Positions 24,429 through 33,184 of a stretch of DNA of 64,000 nucleotides are shown here, in pieces. The stretch is taken from contig NZ_QGGQ01000001.1 in the NCBI RefSeq assembly GCF_003148665.1, positions 451,762 through 515,761 of the forward strand, in the 5' to 3' direction. Numbering within the stretch: the first letter of the stretch is position 1; each line of letters opens with the position of its first letter. The position numbers and the translations under genes are program-made. The notes under the pieces were generated by a model. That model was not told where the DNA came from. It saw only the letters and a program-made list of their open reading frames with translations, and did no database searches. This DNA is from Maribacter polysiphoniae (GTDB taxonomy: Bacteria > Bacteroidota > Bacteroidia > Flavobacteriales > Flavobacteriaceae).

Positions 24429-27400
24429 AACTAAAAAATATGAATTGTTTAAAGTTTCGATTTTTAATTATCGCGGTAGTATGGTTTACCACTTCGCAAG
24501 CACAGGATTCAACGGTTTGGAAAATCGGGGATTCCGATGATAGTAGCTCGGAATTTGCCTTGGCAAATTCTGGGTATACAAAGTTTTTGGAACATGATTT
24601 TGGATGGGAAGACCGGTTTTATTTAGTCGGTTTTTCCAATGAAAAAAAAGACTTTCCTTTTGTATTGCCAGGTGCAATGGATTATTGGGGAGGTACTTCG
24701 GGATTAGCGGGTATACGTCCACATGAAATAAATATTCTGTTTGGAATTAGCGAAAAACCAAGCAAGGGATCTTGGAGATTGGTAGTTGATGTTTTGGATT
24801 GTAACCCTGAAACACCACCCTTCTTTAAAGTAAGCGTCAATGATGAATCATGGAAGTTCAAGCTCGATAAAGGGCAGAATGCCGAAGCCTTAAAAGGGGT
24901 TAATAAGGAGACCAAGGAACAAAAATTGAGTATCCCTATTCCGGAAGGATTGATCAAACATGGTGGCAATAGAATACAATTGACGACCTTGGAAGGCAGT
25001 TGGTTGGTTTTTGACCAGGTACGTTTGGAAGGGCCTGAAAATGTGAAGTTGATAAAGCCCGAAAACGCATTCTTGAGAAATGTTACAGCTGCGGACTACG
25101 AATTGAAGATCGATAACAAAGAAGTCCAGCCTTTGTTATTGGATGTTCAGCATCTTTCAGGAAATCCATTGCTTCGGGTAGAGTTGGAAGGTAAGGTTAT
25201 ATTCAAAGAAACCGTAGAGCATGGTCGAAGCATTTATGAAGCACCCATGACGGCCGTGAAAACATCAAAGACCAGTAGTTACACGGTTTTATTGGATGGT
25301 AAACCAATTGAAAAGGGAACTGTGGAAAGGTTGCCTAAAAAGCAAAATCTATTAGTTGATTATGTCGACACCAAAATAGGAACAGGGCATTCTAGATGGA
25401 TGATCGCCCCTGGACCATGGATGCCGTTCGGGATGGTTAAAATAAGTCCGGATAACCAGAAAAGTGGATGGCAAGCAGGATATCAACCTTCATTTGAAAG
25501 TGTAGGCACATTCAGCCATATCCACGAATGGACTATGGCCGGTTTGGGAACTTTTCCAACCAATGGCCCTTTGGTTACCGAGGTAGGGAACCCTGGAGAA
25601 CCCGATTCAGGTTATCGTTCACGTGTTGACAAAAATACAGAGCAGGCACCGTTGGGGTACTATTCCGTGTTTTTAAGTGATTATAAGATCAAGGCGGAAC
25701 TCACGGCTACTACGCGTGCTAGTTTTCAGCGGTACACCTATCCTAAGGATAAGCCCAACTCCAGAATACTTGTTGATTTACAAACACCTTCAGAATACAA
25801 CTATAAGATTGAAGAAGCTTATATTAAAAAAGTAAGCGATTATAAGATTGTTGGTTATAGTAAGCAAATATCCCCTTCGGTTTGGGGAGAAGGTTATTAT
25901 AGGAAACAATTTGTCGAAGATGGTGATAAGCCCAAGGAATGGGATGATATAGCACAGGAGTATACCGTACATTTTGTGATGGAGTTTGATGCCCCAATCA
26001 AGGATTTTGGTGTTTGGGTAGATGGCGATAAAGAAGGAAAGGATGATGCCGCCATTACGAATACTGCGGAATTTAAGGTTGAAAATCCGGAGGACGTAGT
26101 CGCCTTTGTTGAATTTGATACCACGGATAATCAAGTGGTACAGACAAGAACCGCTATCTCGTATGTAAGTATAGACAACGCTGCCCTCAATTTAGAGGAG
26201 GAAATAACAAAACCTTTTGGTTGGAGTTTTGAAAAAGTTCGGGAGAATCAAGAAAAGGCATGGAACGATTTATTCGAAAGGGTCCTGATTACATCGAATG
26301 ACCGATTGGAAAAAACAAGGTTTTATTCAAATATGTACCGTGCTTTGGTAAGTAGGAATATTTTTAGTGATGTTGATGGTAGTTGGGTCGATGCCGAGGA
26401 GCAGGTTCAAAAAATTGAAGACCCCAATGGAGTGGCTTTAGGGTGTGATGCCTTTTGGAATACATTTTGGAATTTAAACCAATTTTGGAATTTGGTAACC
26501 CCGGATTGGTCATCGAAATGGGTGAATTCCCAGTTGGGAATGTATGATGCCAATGGCTGGTTGGCCAAAGGTCCGGCTGGAATGGAATATATTCCGGTAA
26601 TGGTAGCAGAACATGAGATTCCACTTATCGTCGGGGCCTATCAAATGGGCGTTGGCAATATCGATGCGGAAAAGGCCTTTGAGGCTGTTTATAAAATGCA
26701 GACCACTTTAGGGCAAAAGGTAGGGAATGGTTATGCGGGGAATAGGGATTTGGAGCCCTATCTAAAATACCATTATGTGCCGTATAACAAAGGGCGTTTT
26801 TCAAATACCCTGGAATACTCTTTTGATGACTTTTCGGTGTCCCAATTGGCAAAGGCATTAGGTAAGGATAAGGAATATGACGAATTTATACGAAGAGGGT
26901 ATTGGTGGAGAAATGCCATTAACCCAGATGGGGGCTTTGCCCATTTAAGGCATTCCGACGGTTCTTGGTTCCCCGATTTTGATCCTATTAAAACGGCAGG
27001 TAATTTTCAGTTTGTTGAAGGTAATGCGTGGCAATTGACATTTTTTGTTCCACAAGATGTCCCGGCACTGGCGGCCATCGTTGGTGAGGAGGAATTCGTA
27101 AAACGCTTGGATGATGGTTTTAATATCAGTAGTCCCTGGCGGTACAATGCGCCCAATGAGTTGTATTGGGATTTTCCGGTTACGCAAGGAAACCAGCAAT
27201 CCATGCATTTTTCATTCTTGTTCAATTGGGTTAAAAAACCGTGGTTAACGCAGAAGTGGAGTAGGGATATTATCGATAGGTATTATGGTTTTGGTTTGTC
27301 CAACGCCTATTTGGGCGATGAGGATCAAGGGCAAATGAGCGCATGGTTCATGATGGCATCCTTAGGGCTTTTTCAAACAGATGGCGGGGTTCGTGTAGAT

Positions 27401-27679
27401 CCCATCTATGAAATAGGAAGTCCTATTTTTGAAAAGGTGGAAATAGATCTAGGTGGGCGATACGGAAGGGGTAAAACTTTTGTTATTGAGGCAAAAAACA
27501 CATCCTTCAATAATAAATACGTACAAAGTGCAACGTTGAACGGAAAAAGATTAAAGAACTTTTGGTTCCCTTCAAAGGAGCTGTTGAAAGGAGGGAAACT
27601 AGAATTGAAAATGGGCCCCAAACCCAATAAAAAATGGGGTGTATCAAGCCTTCCACCATCAACGTTAAACGATAAATAA
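24422..27679 (+). CDS. GH92 alpha-mannosidase with N-terminal polysaccharide-lyase-like domain (1)
   Basis: The 1085-aa exported enzyme has a signal peptide to about residue 28 (FTTSQAQ). Residues about 32-215 (WKIGDSDDSSSEF, WEDRFYLVGFSN, LPGAMDYWGG) resemble the beta-sandwich domain of rhamnogalacturonan lyases and probably bind substrate or the catalytic domain. GH92 proper begins at VDYVDTKIGTGHSRW (about 313). The general acid Glu is expected in VEGNAWQLTFF (about 864). The catalytic-base loop reads GDEDQGQMSAW (about 965), with Gln where many GH92s have Cys. GH92 enzymes are Ca-dependent inverting exo-alpha-mannosidases. An ATG at 24440 is an alternative start. Confidence 0.9.
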   Translation: MLKLKNMNCLKFRFLIIAVVWFTTSQAQDSTVWKIGDSDDSSSEFALANSGYTKFLEHDFGWEDRFYLVGFSNEKKDFPFVLPGAMDYWGGTSGLAGIRPHEINILFGISEKPSKGSWRLVVDVLDCNPETPPFFKVSVNDESWKFKLDKGQNAEALKGVNKETKEQKLSIPIPEGLIKHGGNRIQLTTLEGSWLVFDQVRLEGPENVKLIKPENAFLRNVTAADYELKIDNKEVQPLLLDVQHLSGNPLLRVELEGKVIFKETVEHGRSIYEAPMTAVKTSKTSSYTVLLDGKPIEKGTVERLPKKQNLLVDYVDTKIGTGHSRWMIAPGPWMPFGMVKISPDNQKSGWQAGYQPSFESVGTFSHIHEWTMAGLGTFPTNGPLVTEVGNPGEPDSGYRSRVDKNTEQAPLGYYSVFLSDYKIKAELTATTRASFQRYTYPKDKPNSRILVDLQTPSEYNYKIEEAYIKKVSDYKIVGYSKQISPSVWGEGYYRKQFVEDGDKPKEWDDIAQEYTVHFVMEFDAPIKDFGVWVDGDKEGKDDAAITNTAEFKVENPEDVVAFVEFDTTDNQVVQTRTAISYVSIDNAALNLEEEITKPFGWSFEKVRENQEKAWNDLFERVLITSNDRLEKTRFYSNMYRALVSRNIFSDVDGSWVDAEEQVQKIEDPNGVALGCDAFWNTFWNLNQFWNLVTPDWSSKWVNSQLGMYDANGWLAKGPAGMEYIPVMVAEHEIPLIVGAYQMGVGNIDAEKAFEAVYKMQTTLGQKVGNGYAGNRDLEPYLKYHYVPYNKGRFSNTLEYSFDDFSVSQLAKALGKDKEYDEFIRRGYWWRNAINPDGGFAHLRHSDGSWFPDFDPIKTAGNFQFVEGNAWQLTFFVPQDVPALAAIVGEEEFVKRLDDGFNISSPWRYNAPNELYWDFPVTQGNQQSMHFSFLFNWVKKPWLTQKWSRDIIDRYYGFGLSNAYLGDEDQGQMSAWFMMASLGLFQTDGGVRVDPIYEIGSPIFEKVEIDLGGRYGRGKTFVIEAKNTSFNNKYVQSATLNGKRLKNFWFPSKELLKGGKLELKMGPKPNKKWGVSSLPPSTLNDK

Positions 27680-27686
27680 TTAAAAA

Positions 27687-28979
27687 ATGAGAATACTGAT
27701 CACTATTGTATTGGGTTTGGTCTTGCTAGGTTGCAAAGACCGTAATGAAAACAAGGAACTCGCCCAAAAAGTACTTTCCAACCAACAATTCGATGCCGTC
27801 AAAAAGCGGGCCTTGGCGGTTATCGAAACCGGTTTTAATGCTGGTGATGGCTATCGTGAGGTTTGGATTAGGGACTATAATACATTTATTGAACTTTCAG
27901 CGGAAGTATATCCGCCAGAGGAATTGAAGGAAAACCTTTTGGTGTTTTTTAGAATGCAGGGCGATGATGGCAATATTATCGATGGGTTTACACCTGCCGA
28001 AGCCATTACCAAAGAAGAAACCGATTTCAGCTACTTCGAATTGGAGCCCCGCTATGCAGGCCATAAGAACACTGTTGAGACCGATCAGGAAACTTCTTTG
28101 ATCCAAGCTGTATACAAATATGTAAAGACGACAGGGGATAGCTCCATTCTCAACGTGGAAATAGGGGATAAAACAGTGGCCGAACGCATGGAGTGGGCGG
28201 TACAGTTTTTAATGGACAAGCGATTCTCTAGGGAATATGGACTTATTTGGGGGGCAACCACTGCCGATTGGGGAGATGTACAACCAGAGCATGGTTGGGG
28301 TGTCGATATTGATGGGAATACGCATAGGGCCATTGATATCTATGACAATGCCATGTTGATCATTGCCTTGGACAATATGCTTGAACTAATGCCAGACATC
28401 AAGGAACAATGGCTACCAATCAGGAGACGATTGGCAAAGAATGCCAAAAATCATCTGTGGGATGGTAAGGCCCAAAAGTTCATACCCCATATTTATTTGG
28501 ACGGTTCTCCCTTTCCGGAGGATTTTAATGAGCGCGAAATCTACTACTTTGGGGGTACTGCAGTGGCCATAGAGGCGGGGCTGCTTTCAAAGGAGGAAAT
28601 TAAAGTCTCTATCGATGAAATGGTTTCCAGGGTGAAACAGGCCGGTGCGGGATCGATTGGTCTAACCCTATATCCCCCATATCCTGAAGGATACTTTGAG
28701 AACCCAATTATGAATCCGGAATACAGCTACCAAAACGGTGGCGATTGGACCTGGTTTGGGGCAAGAATGATTCAACAATTGGTGAAATATGGTTTTGTTG
28801 AGGATGCTTATGAACAATTATTACCGATGACCGATAGGGTTATAAAGAATGATGGCTTTTATGAATGGTACACTGTTGATAATAAACCGGAAGGTTCAGG
28901 CACTTTTCGTGGTTCTGCTGGTGTACTTTACACAGCAATTCTTAACTTTGAAAAATGGGCGAATTCCCATAACGAATAG
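27687..28979 (+). CDS. Six-hairpin glycosidase-like lipoprotein
   Basis: The 430-aa protein starts with a lipobox GLVLLGC (Cys about 16), so it is surface- or periplasm-anchored. The rest has the pattern of an (alpha/alpha)6-barrel glycosidase: YREVWIRDYNTFIELS with acidic Asp, WGATTADWGDVQPE, IYDNAMLIIALDNM and QNGGDWTWFGARMIQQL near the C-terminus. The overall layout recalls GH125 and related metal-independent alpha-mannosidases, but I do not see their signature and cannot assign a CAZy family. It lies 7 bp after the GH92 gene in the same operon, which suggests an alpha-mannoside or linked glycan as substrate. Confidence 0.75.
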   Translation: MRILITIVLGLVLLGCKDRNENKELAQKVLSNQQFDAVKKRALAVIETGFNAGDGYREVWIRDYNTFIELSAEVYPPEELKENLLVFFRMQGDDGNIIDGFTPAEAITKEETDFSYFELEPRYAGHKNTVETDQETSLIQAVYKYVKTTGDSSILNVEIGDKTVAERMEWAVQFLMDKRFSREYGLIWGATTADWGDVQPEHGWGVDIDGNTHRAIDIYDNAMLIIALDNMLELMPDIKEQWLPIRRRLAKNAKNHLWDGKAQKFIPHIYLDGSPFPEDFNEREIYYFGGTAVAIEAGLLSKEEIKVSIDEMVSRVKQAGAGSIGLTLYPPYPEGYFENPIMNPEYSYQNGGDWTWFGARMIQQLVKYGFVEDAYEQLLPMTDRVIKNDGFYEWYTVDNKPEGSGTFRGSAGVLYTAILNFEKWANSHNE

Positions 28980-29019
28980 GTGAGGATGATCAACGACGGA
29001 ATATGGAAAATGTTTGGTT

Positions 29020-29757
29020 ATGGACTTTAAAATAGACCAAAATAGCCCTGTGCCACTTCATGCACAGATTGAGGGATACTTGAGGTCTTTGATTGTTCAG
29101 GAAAAATACCGAAGTGGGAAATGTTTTTTGCCAAAGGAAGTAACCTTGGCGAAAAAATTAGGCGTGTCCAGAAATACCGTACGCCAAGCCGTAAATACAC
29201 TGGTTCAAGAACAACTCATTGAACGTAAAAAGGGGGTTGGCACCAAAGTCCTCAATAAAAAAATCGCTACACGACTCGATAATTGGATCAGTTTCACCAA
29301 AGAAATGGGGAAACTGGGTATTGAAGTCGTCAACTATGTGGTAAAAGCTTCCTTGGAAATTGCCCCGGACGAAGTTTACGATGCCTTATCCGTTTCAAGC
29401 TCAAAGAAAATCTGGAAGCTTGAAAAAGTACGTGGTTCGAACAAGGCGAAGTACCTATATTCTGTATCCTACTTTCATCCAAGGGTGGGGATAACGGGGG
29501 AAGAGGATTTCATTACACCACTTTACGAACTGTTAGAGACCGAACATGATACCATCGTAGCGACTTCCAAAGAGCGGTTAAGTGCGGTAAAGGCGGATCA
29601 AAATTTGGTTTCCATATTAGATCTTGCCCCGGAAGTACCTATTTTACGAAGGGAACGATTGGTATGCGATCCGGGGGATAGACCGGTTGAATTCAATATA
29701 GTGTTCTATAATACCGATTACTTTACATACGATATTGAAATAAAAAGGGATTTATGA
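29020..29757 (+). CDS. GntR-family regulator with UTRA ligand-binding domain
   Basis: The 245-aa protein has an N-terminal winged helix of the GntR type (VPLHAQIEGYLRSLI, then LAKKLGVSRNTVRQAVNTL) followed by a UTRA domain (residues about 90-240) ending in PILRRERLVC and EFNIVFYNTDYF. UTRA domains of the HutC subfamily sense small metabolites, often sugar phosphates, and relieve repression. The ATG at 29020 is preferred to a TTG two codons earlier. It lies inside the mannoside locus and probably represses it; a 16-bp perfect palindrome 14 bp downstream of its stop is a candidate operator. Confidence 0.9.
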   Translation: MDFKIDQNSPVPLHAQIEGYLRSLIVQEKYRSGKCFLPKEVTLAKKLGVSRNTVRQAVNTLVQEQLIERKKGVGTKVLNKKIATRLDNWISFTKEMGKLGIEVVNYVVKASLEIAPDEVYDALSVSSSKKIWKLEKVRGSNKAKYLYSVSYFHPRVGITGEEDFITPLYELLETEHDTIVATSKERLSAVKADQNLVSILDLAPEVPILRRERLVCDPGDRPVEFNIVFYNTDYFTYDIEIKRDL

Positions 29758-29770
29758 TGTGTTTTTTAAA

Positions 29771-29786
29771 AGATCTTATAAGATCT
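29771..29786. promoter_or_regulatory. 16-bp perfect palindrome ahead of the second GH92 gene
   Basis: AGATCTTATAAGATCT is fully self-complementary and lies 21 bp before the ATG of the second GH92 gene, directly after the GntR gene. No T run follows, so a terminator is unlikely. It is a plausible operator. Confidence 0.5.
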
Positions 29787-29807
29787 ACCACCTTACTATA
29801 TACTTAA

Positions 29808-32195
29808 ATGAACTTTCGGGGATTAAATATCGGTGTTGCATTTCTGTCAATTTTAGTTTTGATTATTGTCCCATTGGGGTGTAATTCCGACATTGAAACG
29901 AAGTCTCCCCAAAAAGAAAATCTTTCACAATACGTAAACCCCAATATTGGTACCGCGCACAGTCGTTGGTTTTTTTATACCCCCGCTGCAATGCCCTTTG
30001 GTATGGCAAAATTGGCACCCTCGACCAATGGTTCTTATGGGAATAAAAGTGGATGGGAAGCTGTTGGTTATGACAGTCGGCAGAACAGTATAGAGGGATT
30101 TGCAAACTTGCATGAATTTCAAATAGGAGGATTTCTTTTTACGGGTATTACGGGTGGACTAAAAACAATTCCAGGTGCCTTGGAGAAACCCGATGAAGGG
30201 TATAGGTCCCGTTTCGATAGGAAAGATGAGGTTGCCATACCAGGTTATTATAAAGTACTCCTTAAGGATTACAATGTACAAGTGGAATTAACGGCGACAA
30301 AAAGGGTGGGTTTCCAACGGTACACCTTCCCGAAATCGGATAATTCCTATTTGCTTTTTGATATTGGGAACCAATTGGGGGAAAGTGGAAAAGTAAAGGA
30401 TGCCAAGGTAACCTATAACAATGATGGTACCCTCCAAGGTTATGTGGTCACCTACCCCGAATATGTAAAAAAGTATCAAACCGACGGCGATATAAAAATG
30501 TTCTTTTACGCCGAAGTAAGTAGGAAACCCGAAGAGCATGGTGTTTTTAAGGGGGAAAATGTCAGTAAGGATGTAGATTCCATTACAGGTGTTGGCGCCG
30601 GAATGTTCTTTAAGTATAAAACCTTGGATGCCGATGAAATCACCATAAAAACAGGCCTGTCCTATACATCGGTAGAAAATGCGAAGATCAATCTTCGGAC
30701 TGAGGCCGCAACCTTGGATTTTGATCAGGCAAAGGAAAAGGCCACCACAGCTTGGGAAAACGAATTTGATAAGATCAGGGTAACCGATTCTTCCAAGGTC
30801 AATAAGACAAAATTTTATACATCGCTCTTTCACGCCCTTTTAGGCAGGGGATTATCCAATGACGTCAATGGCCAGTTTCCACAAAACGATGGTACTGTTG
30901 GCCAATTGCCCTTATTGGCTTCGGGGGAACCAAAATACAATGTCTACAATACCGATGCGGTGTGGGGTGCATTTTGGAATCTAACACAATTATGGGCTTT
31001 GGTGTGGCCTGAATACTATAACGATTTTGTACAGTCCCAATTGGAAGTATACAAGAACTCCGGTTGGCTGGCAGATGGGATAGCCAATGGCAGGTATGTT
31101 TCTGGGGTAGGTACCAATTTCACAGGTTTGGTTATAGCTGCTGGCTATCAGACGGGAGTTCTTAAGGATAACATTGAACTTGCCTATGAAGCGGCATTGA
31201 AAAATGAAGTCGGATACCAAGACAGAAAGGAAGGAGCCGGCAAAATGGATCTAAAGAGCTTTATTGAAAACGGGTTTATACCCTACATTGAAAGAAAGAG
31301 GAACCATAGGGCAAATGTTCCTGAGGGGTCGGCATTTTCTGTTTCACATTCGTTGGAATACGCATTTAGTAGTTATGCAGTGGCCCAAATGGCCCATAAA
31401 ATGGGAAAAATGGATGATTATCGCATGCTGATGCAATTGTCCCATGCATGGAAAGGATTTTACGATAAGGAAACAGGATTCTTTAGGCCTAGATTGAAAG
31501 ATGGCGAATTCATCAAGGATTTCGATCCTTTGGCCCCATGGATCGGATTTCAGGAAGGCAACGCATGGCAATATACGTTTTACGTTCCCCATGAACCTGA
31601 GGCCTTGGTGGAATTGATTGGAAAGGAAAAATTCAATACCCGGTTGGATTCCATTTTTAGGATCTCTGAAAAAACGGCATTTGGTGGGGAGGGTATCGAT
31701 GCCTTCGCAGGTATAAAAACGTTGTATAACCATGGGAACCAACCCAACCTACATATTTCATGGATGTTCAATTTTTCGGGAAAACCATGGTTGACGCAGA
31801 AATGGACCAGATTGATCGAAGATGGATTTTATGGTACAGGGGAAATACATGGGTATGGTTATGGACAGGATGAGGACCAGGGACAACTTGGTGCTTGGTA
31901 TGTTATGTCGTCCTTGGGTATTTTCGATGTTAGGGGATTAACCGGTGAGGAACCAAGTTTCCAATTCGGAAGTCCTACGTTTGATAAGGTGGAGATCAAG
32001 GTTAAAAACGATAAGGGACAGCCTTTTACGATAACGACGTCCAACGCTAAAAAAGGCAACTTTTATATCGACAGTATTGAGTTGAATGGTAATCCGTATG
32101 ATAAACTGGATATTCCTTTTAAGGAAATAACCAAAGGGGGTCATCTGAATTTTCATATGTCCGATGTCCCACAAATGAAGTTGAAAAATCAATAG
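29808..32195 (+). CDS. GH92 alpha-mannosidase lipoprotein (2)
   Basis: The 795-aa protein has a lipobox VPLGC (Cys about 25). The GH92 fold begins almost at once (YVNPNIGTAHSRWFF, about 42), so the polysaccharide-lyase-like domain of the first GH92 protein is absent. The likely general-acid segment is QEGNAWQYTFYVP (about 582) and the catalytic-base loop QDEDQGQLGAWYVMSSLG (about 687). As in the first copy the loop has Gln in place of the common Cys. It is expected to trim terminal alpha-mannose at the cell surface. The two GH92 proteins differ strongly in length and sequence, suggesting different linkages. Confidence 0.9.
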   Translation: MNFRGLNIGVAFLSILVLIIVPLGCNSDIETKSPQKENLSQYVNPNIGTAHSRWFFYTPAAMPFGMAKLAPSTNGSYGNKSGWEAVGYDSRQNSIEGFANLHEFQIGGFLFTGITGGLKTIPGALEKPDEGYRSRFDRKDEVAIPGYYKVLLKDYNVQVELTATKRVGFQRYTFPKSDNSYLLFDIGNQLGESGKVKDAKVTYNNDGTLQGYVVTYPEYVKKYQTDGDIKMFFYAEVSRKPEEHGVFKGENVSKDVDSITGVGAGMFFKYKTLDADEITIKTGLSYTSVENAKINLRTEAATLDFDQAKEKATTAWENEFDKIRVTDSSKVNKTKFYTSLFHALLGRGLSNDVNGQFPQNDGTVGQLPLLASGEPKYNVYNTDAVWGAFWNLTQLWALVWPEYYNDFVQSQLEVYKNSGWLADGIANGRYVSGVGTNFTGLVIAAGYQTGVLKDNIELAYEAALKNEVGYQDRKEGAGKMDLKSFIENGFIPYIERKRNHRANVPEGSAFSVSHSLEYAFSSYAVAQMAHKMGKMDDYRMLMQLSHAWKGFYDKETGFFRPRLKDGEFIKDFDPLAPWIGFQEGNAWQYTFYVPHEPEALVELIGKEKFNTRLDSIFRISEKTAFGGEGIDAFAGIKTLYNHGNQPNLHISWMFNFSGKPWLTQKWTRLIEDGFYGTGEIHGYGYGQDEDQGQLGAWYVMSSLGIFDVRGLTGEEPSFQFGSPTFDKVEIKVKNDKGQPFTITTSNAKKGNFYIDSIELNGNPYDKLDIPFKEITKGGHLNFHMSDVPQMKLKNQ

Positions 32196-32243
32196 AATGA
32201 TTAATCCATTTTTTAATAAAAAGCGAACCTAAATAGAATAAAT

Positions 32244-33173
32244 ATGACCGATCAAATAGCAATTGGGGCAGATATTGGTGGAAGCCATATTACGAGCGCA
32301 GCTGTTAATTTAAGAACCTTTGAAATTCTTGAAAATACGACGTTTTCTGCAAAAATAGACAATAAGGCATCGAAGGATGTCATTATGCAAGACTGGAGTA
32401 AGGCCATTAACAAGACCATTGAGAGTGTTTCAATGCAGACCACGGCAGATATCGGATTTGCCATACCGGGTCCATTCAATTATAAAACAGGTGTTGCCAT
32501 GTTCGAGGGGGAAAATGACAAGTACGAAAGTCTGCACAATGTTTCAGTACCCGAAGAACTGCCTAAATTCATCAATAGCGAAAAAGTAAACCTCAGGTTT
32601 CTGAACGATGCTACTTCTTTCGGCGTTGGGGTTTCTACCCAAGGAAAGGCGAAAAAATGCCAAAAGGTTATTGTTGTGACCCTAGGCACAGGTTTTGGTT
32701 CTGCCTTTATCAATAATGGTGTTCCCCAAGTGAATTCGGACGATGTCCCCCAAGATGGGTGTTTATGGGATAAACCCTATAAAACGGGAATAAGCGATGA
32801 TTATTTCTCAACCCGTTGGTGTATTGAACGATATTTTGAACTCACCTCCCAACGTGTAAAGGGTGTAAAGGAAATCGCTGCGGCGGATACCGATGATTCA
32901 AGAAGGGTTTTCAATGAATTCGGTGTTAATATGGCAGAATTCATGATGCCATTCGTTAAAAAGTTCCAAGCGGAAATTATAGTTATGGGTGGTAATATCT
33001 CAAAGGCCAGCGACCTTTTCTTGCCTAGACTAAAGAGCGATTTACAAAAGGCGGGTTTGCAATTGGAGTTTGAAGTGTCTCCCTTGATGGAAGATGCGGC
33101 CATAATCGGTAGTGCCAAACTTTTTGTGAACGACTTTTGGAATGTAGTGAAAAATGAACTCCCTGAAATTTAA
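32244..33173 (+). CDS. ROK-family sugar kinase
   Basis: The 309-aa ASKHA-fold kinase has phosphate-1 motif GADIGGSHITSA, GFAIPGPF, the catalytic Asp in FLNDATSFGVG, and ATP-binding VTLGTGFGSAF. The ROK zinc motif Cys-x-Cys-Gly is absent; the equivalent region reads DVPQDGCLWD. There is no DNA-binding domain, so it is a kinase rather than a NagC-type repressor. In this locus mannose is the most likely substrate, giving mannose-6-phosphate for the isomerase encoded first; glucose is an alternative. Confidence 0.85.
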   Translation: MTDQIAIGADIGGSHITSAAVNLRTFEILENTTFSAKIDNKASKDVIMQDWSKAINKTIESVSMQTTADIGFAIPGPFNYKTGVAMFEGENDKYESLHNVSVPEELPKFINSEKVNLRFLNDATSFGVGVSTQGKAKKCQKVIVVTLGTGFGSAFINNGVPQVNSDDVPQDGCLWDKPYKTGISDDYFSTRWCIERYFELTSQRVKGVKEIAAADTDDSRRVFNEFGVNMAEFMMPFVKKFQAEIIVMGGNISKASDLFLPRLKSDLQKAGLQLEFEVSPLMEDAAIIGSAKLFVNDFWNVVKNELPEI

Positions 33174-33184
33174 AATAATTATAT

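Noticed and set aside
25790-26134. Minus-strand frame inside the first GH92 gene
   Set aside because: It lies wholly within a well-supported coding gene and has no recognisable features.
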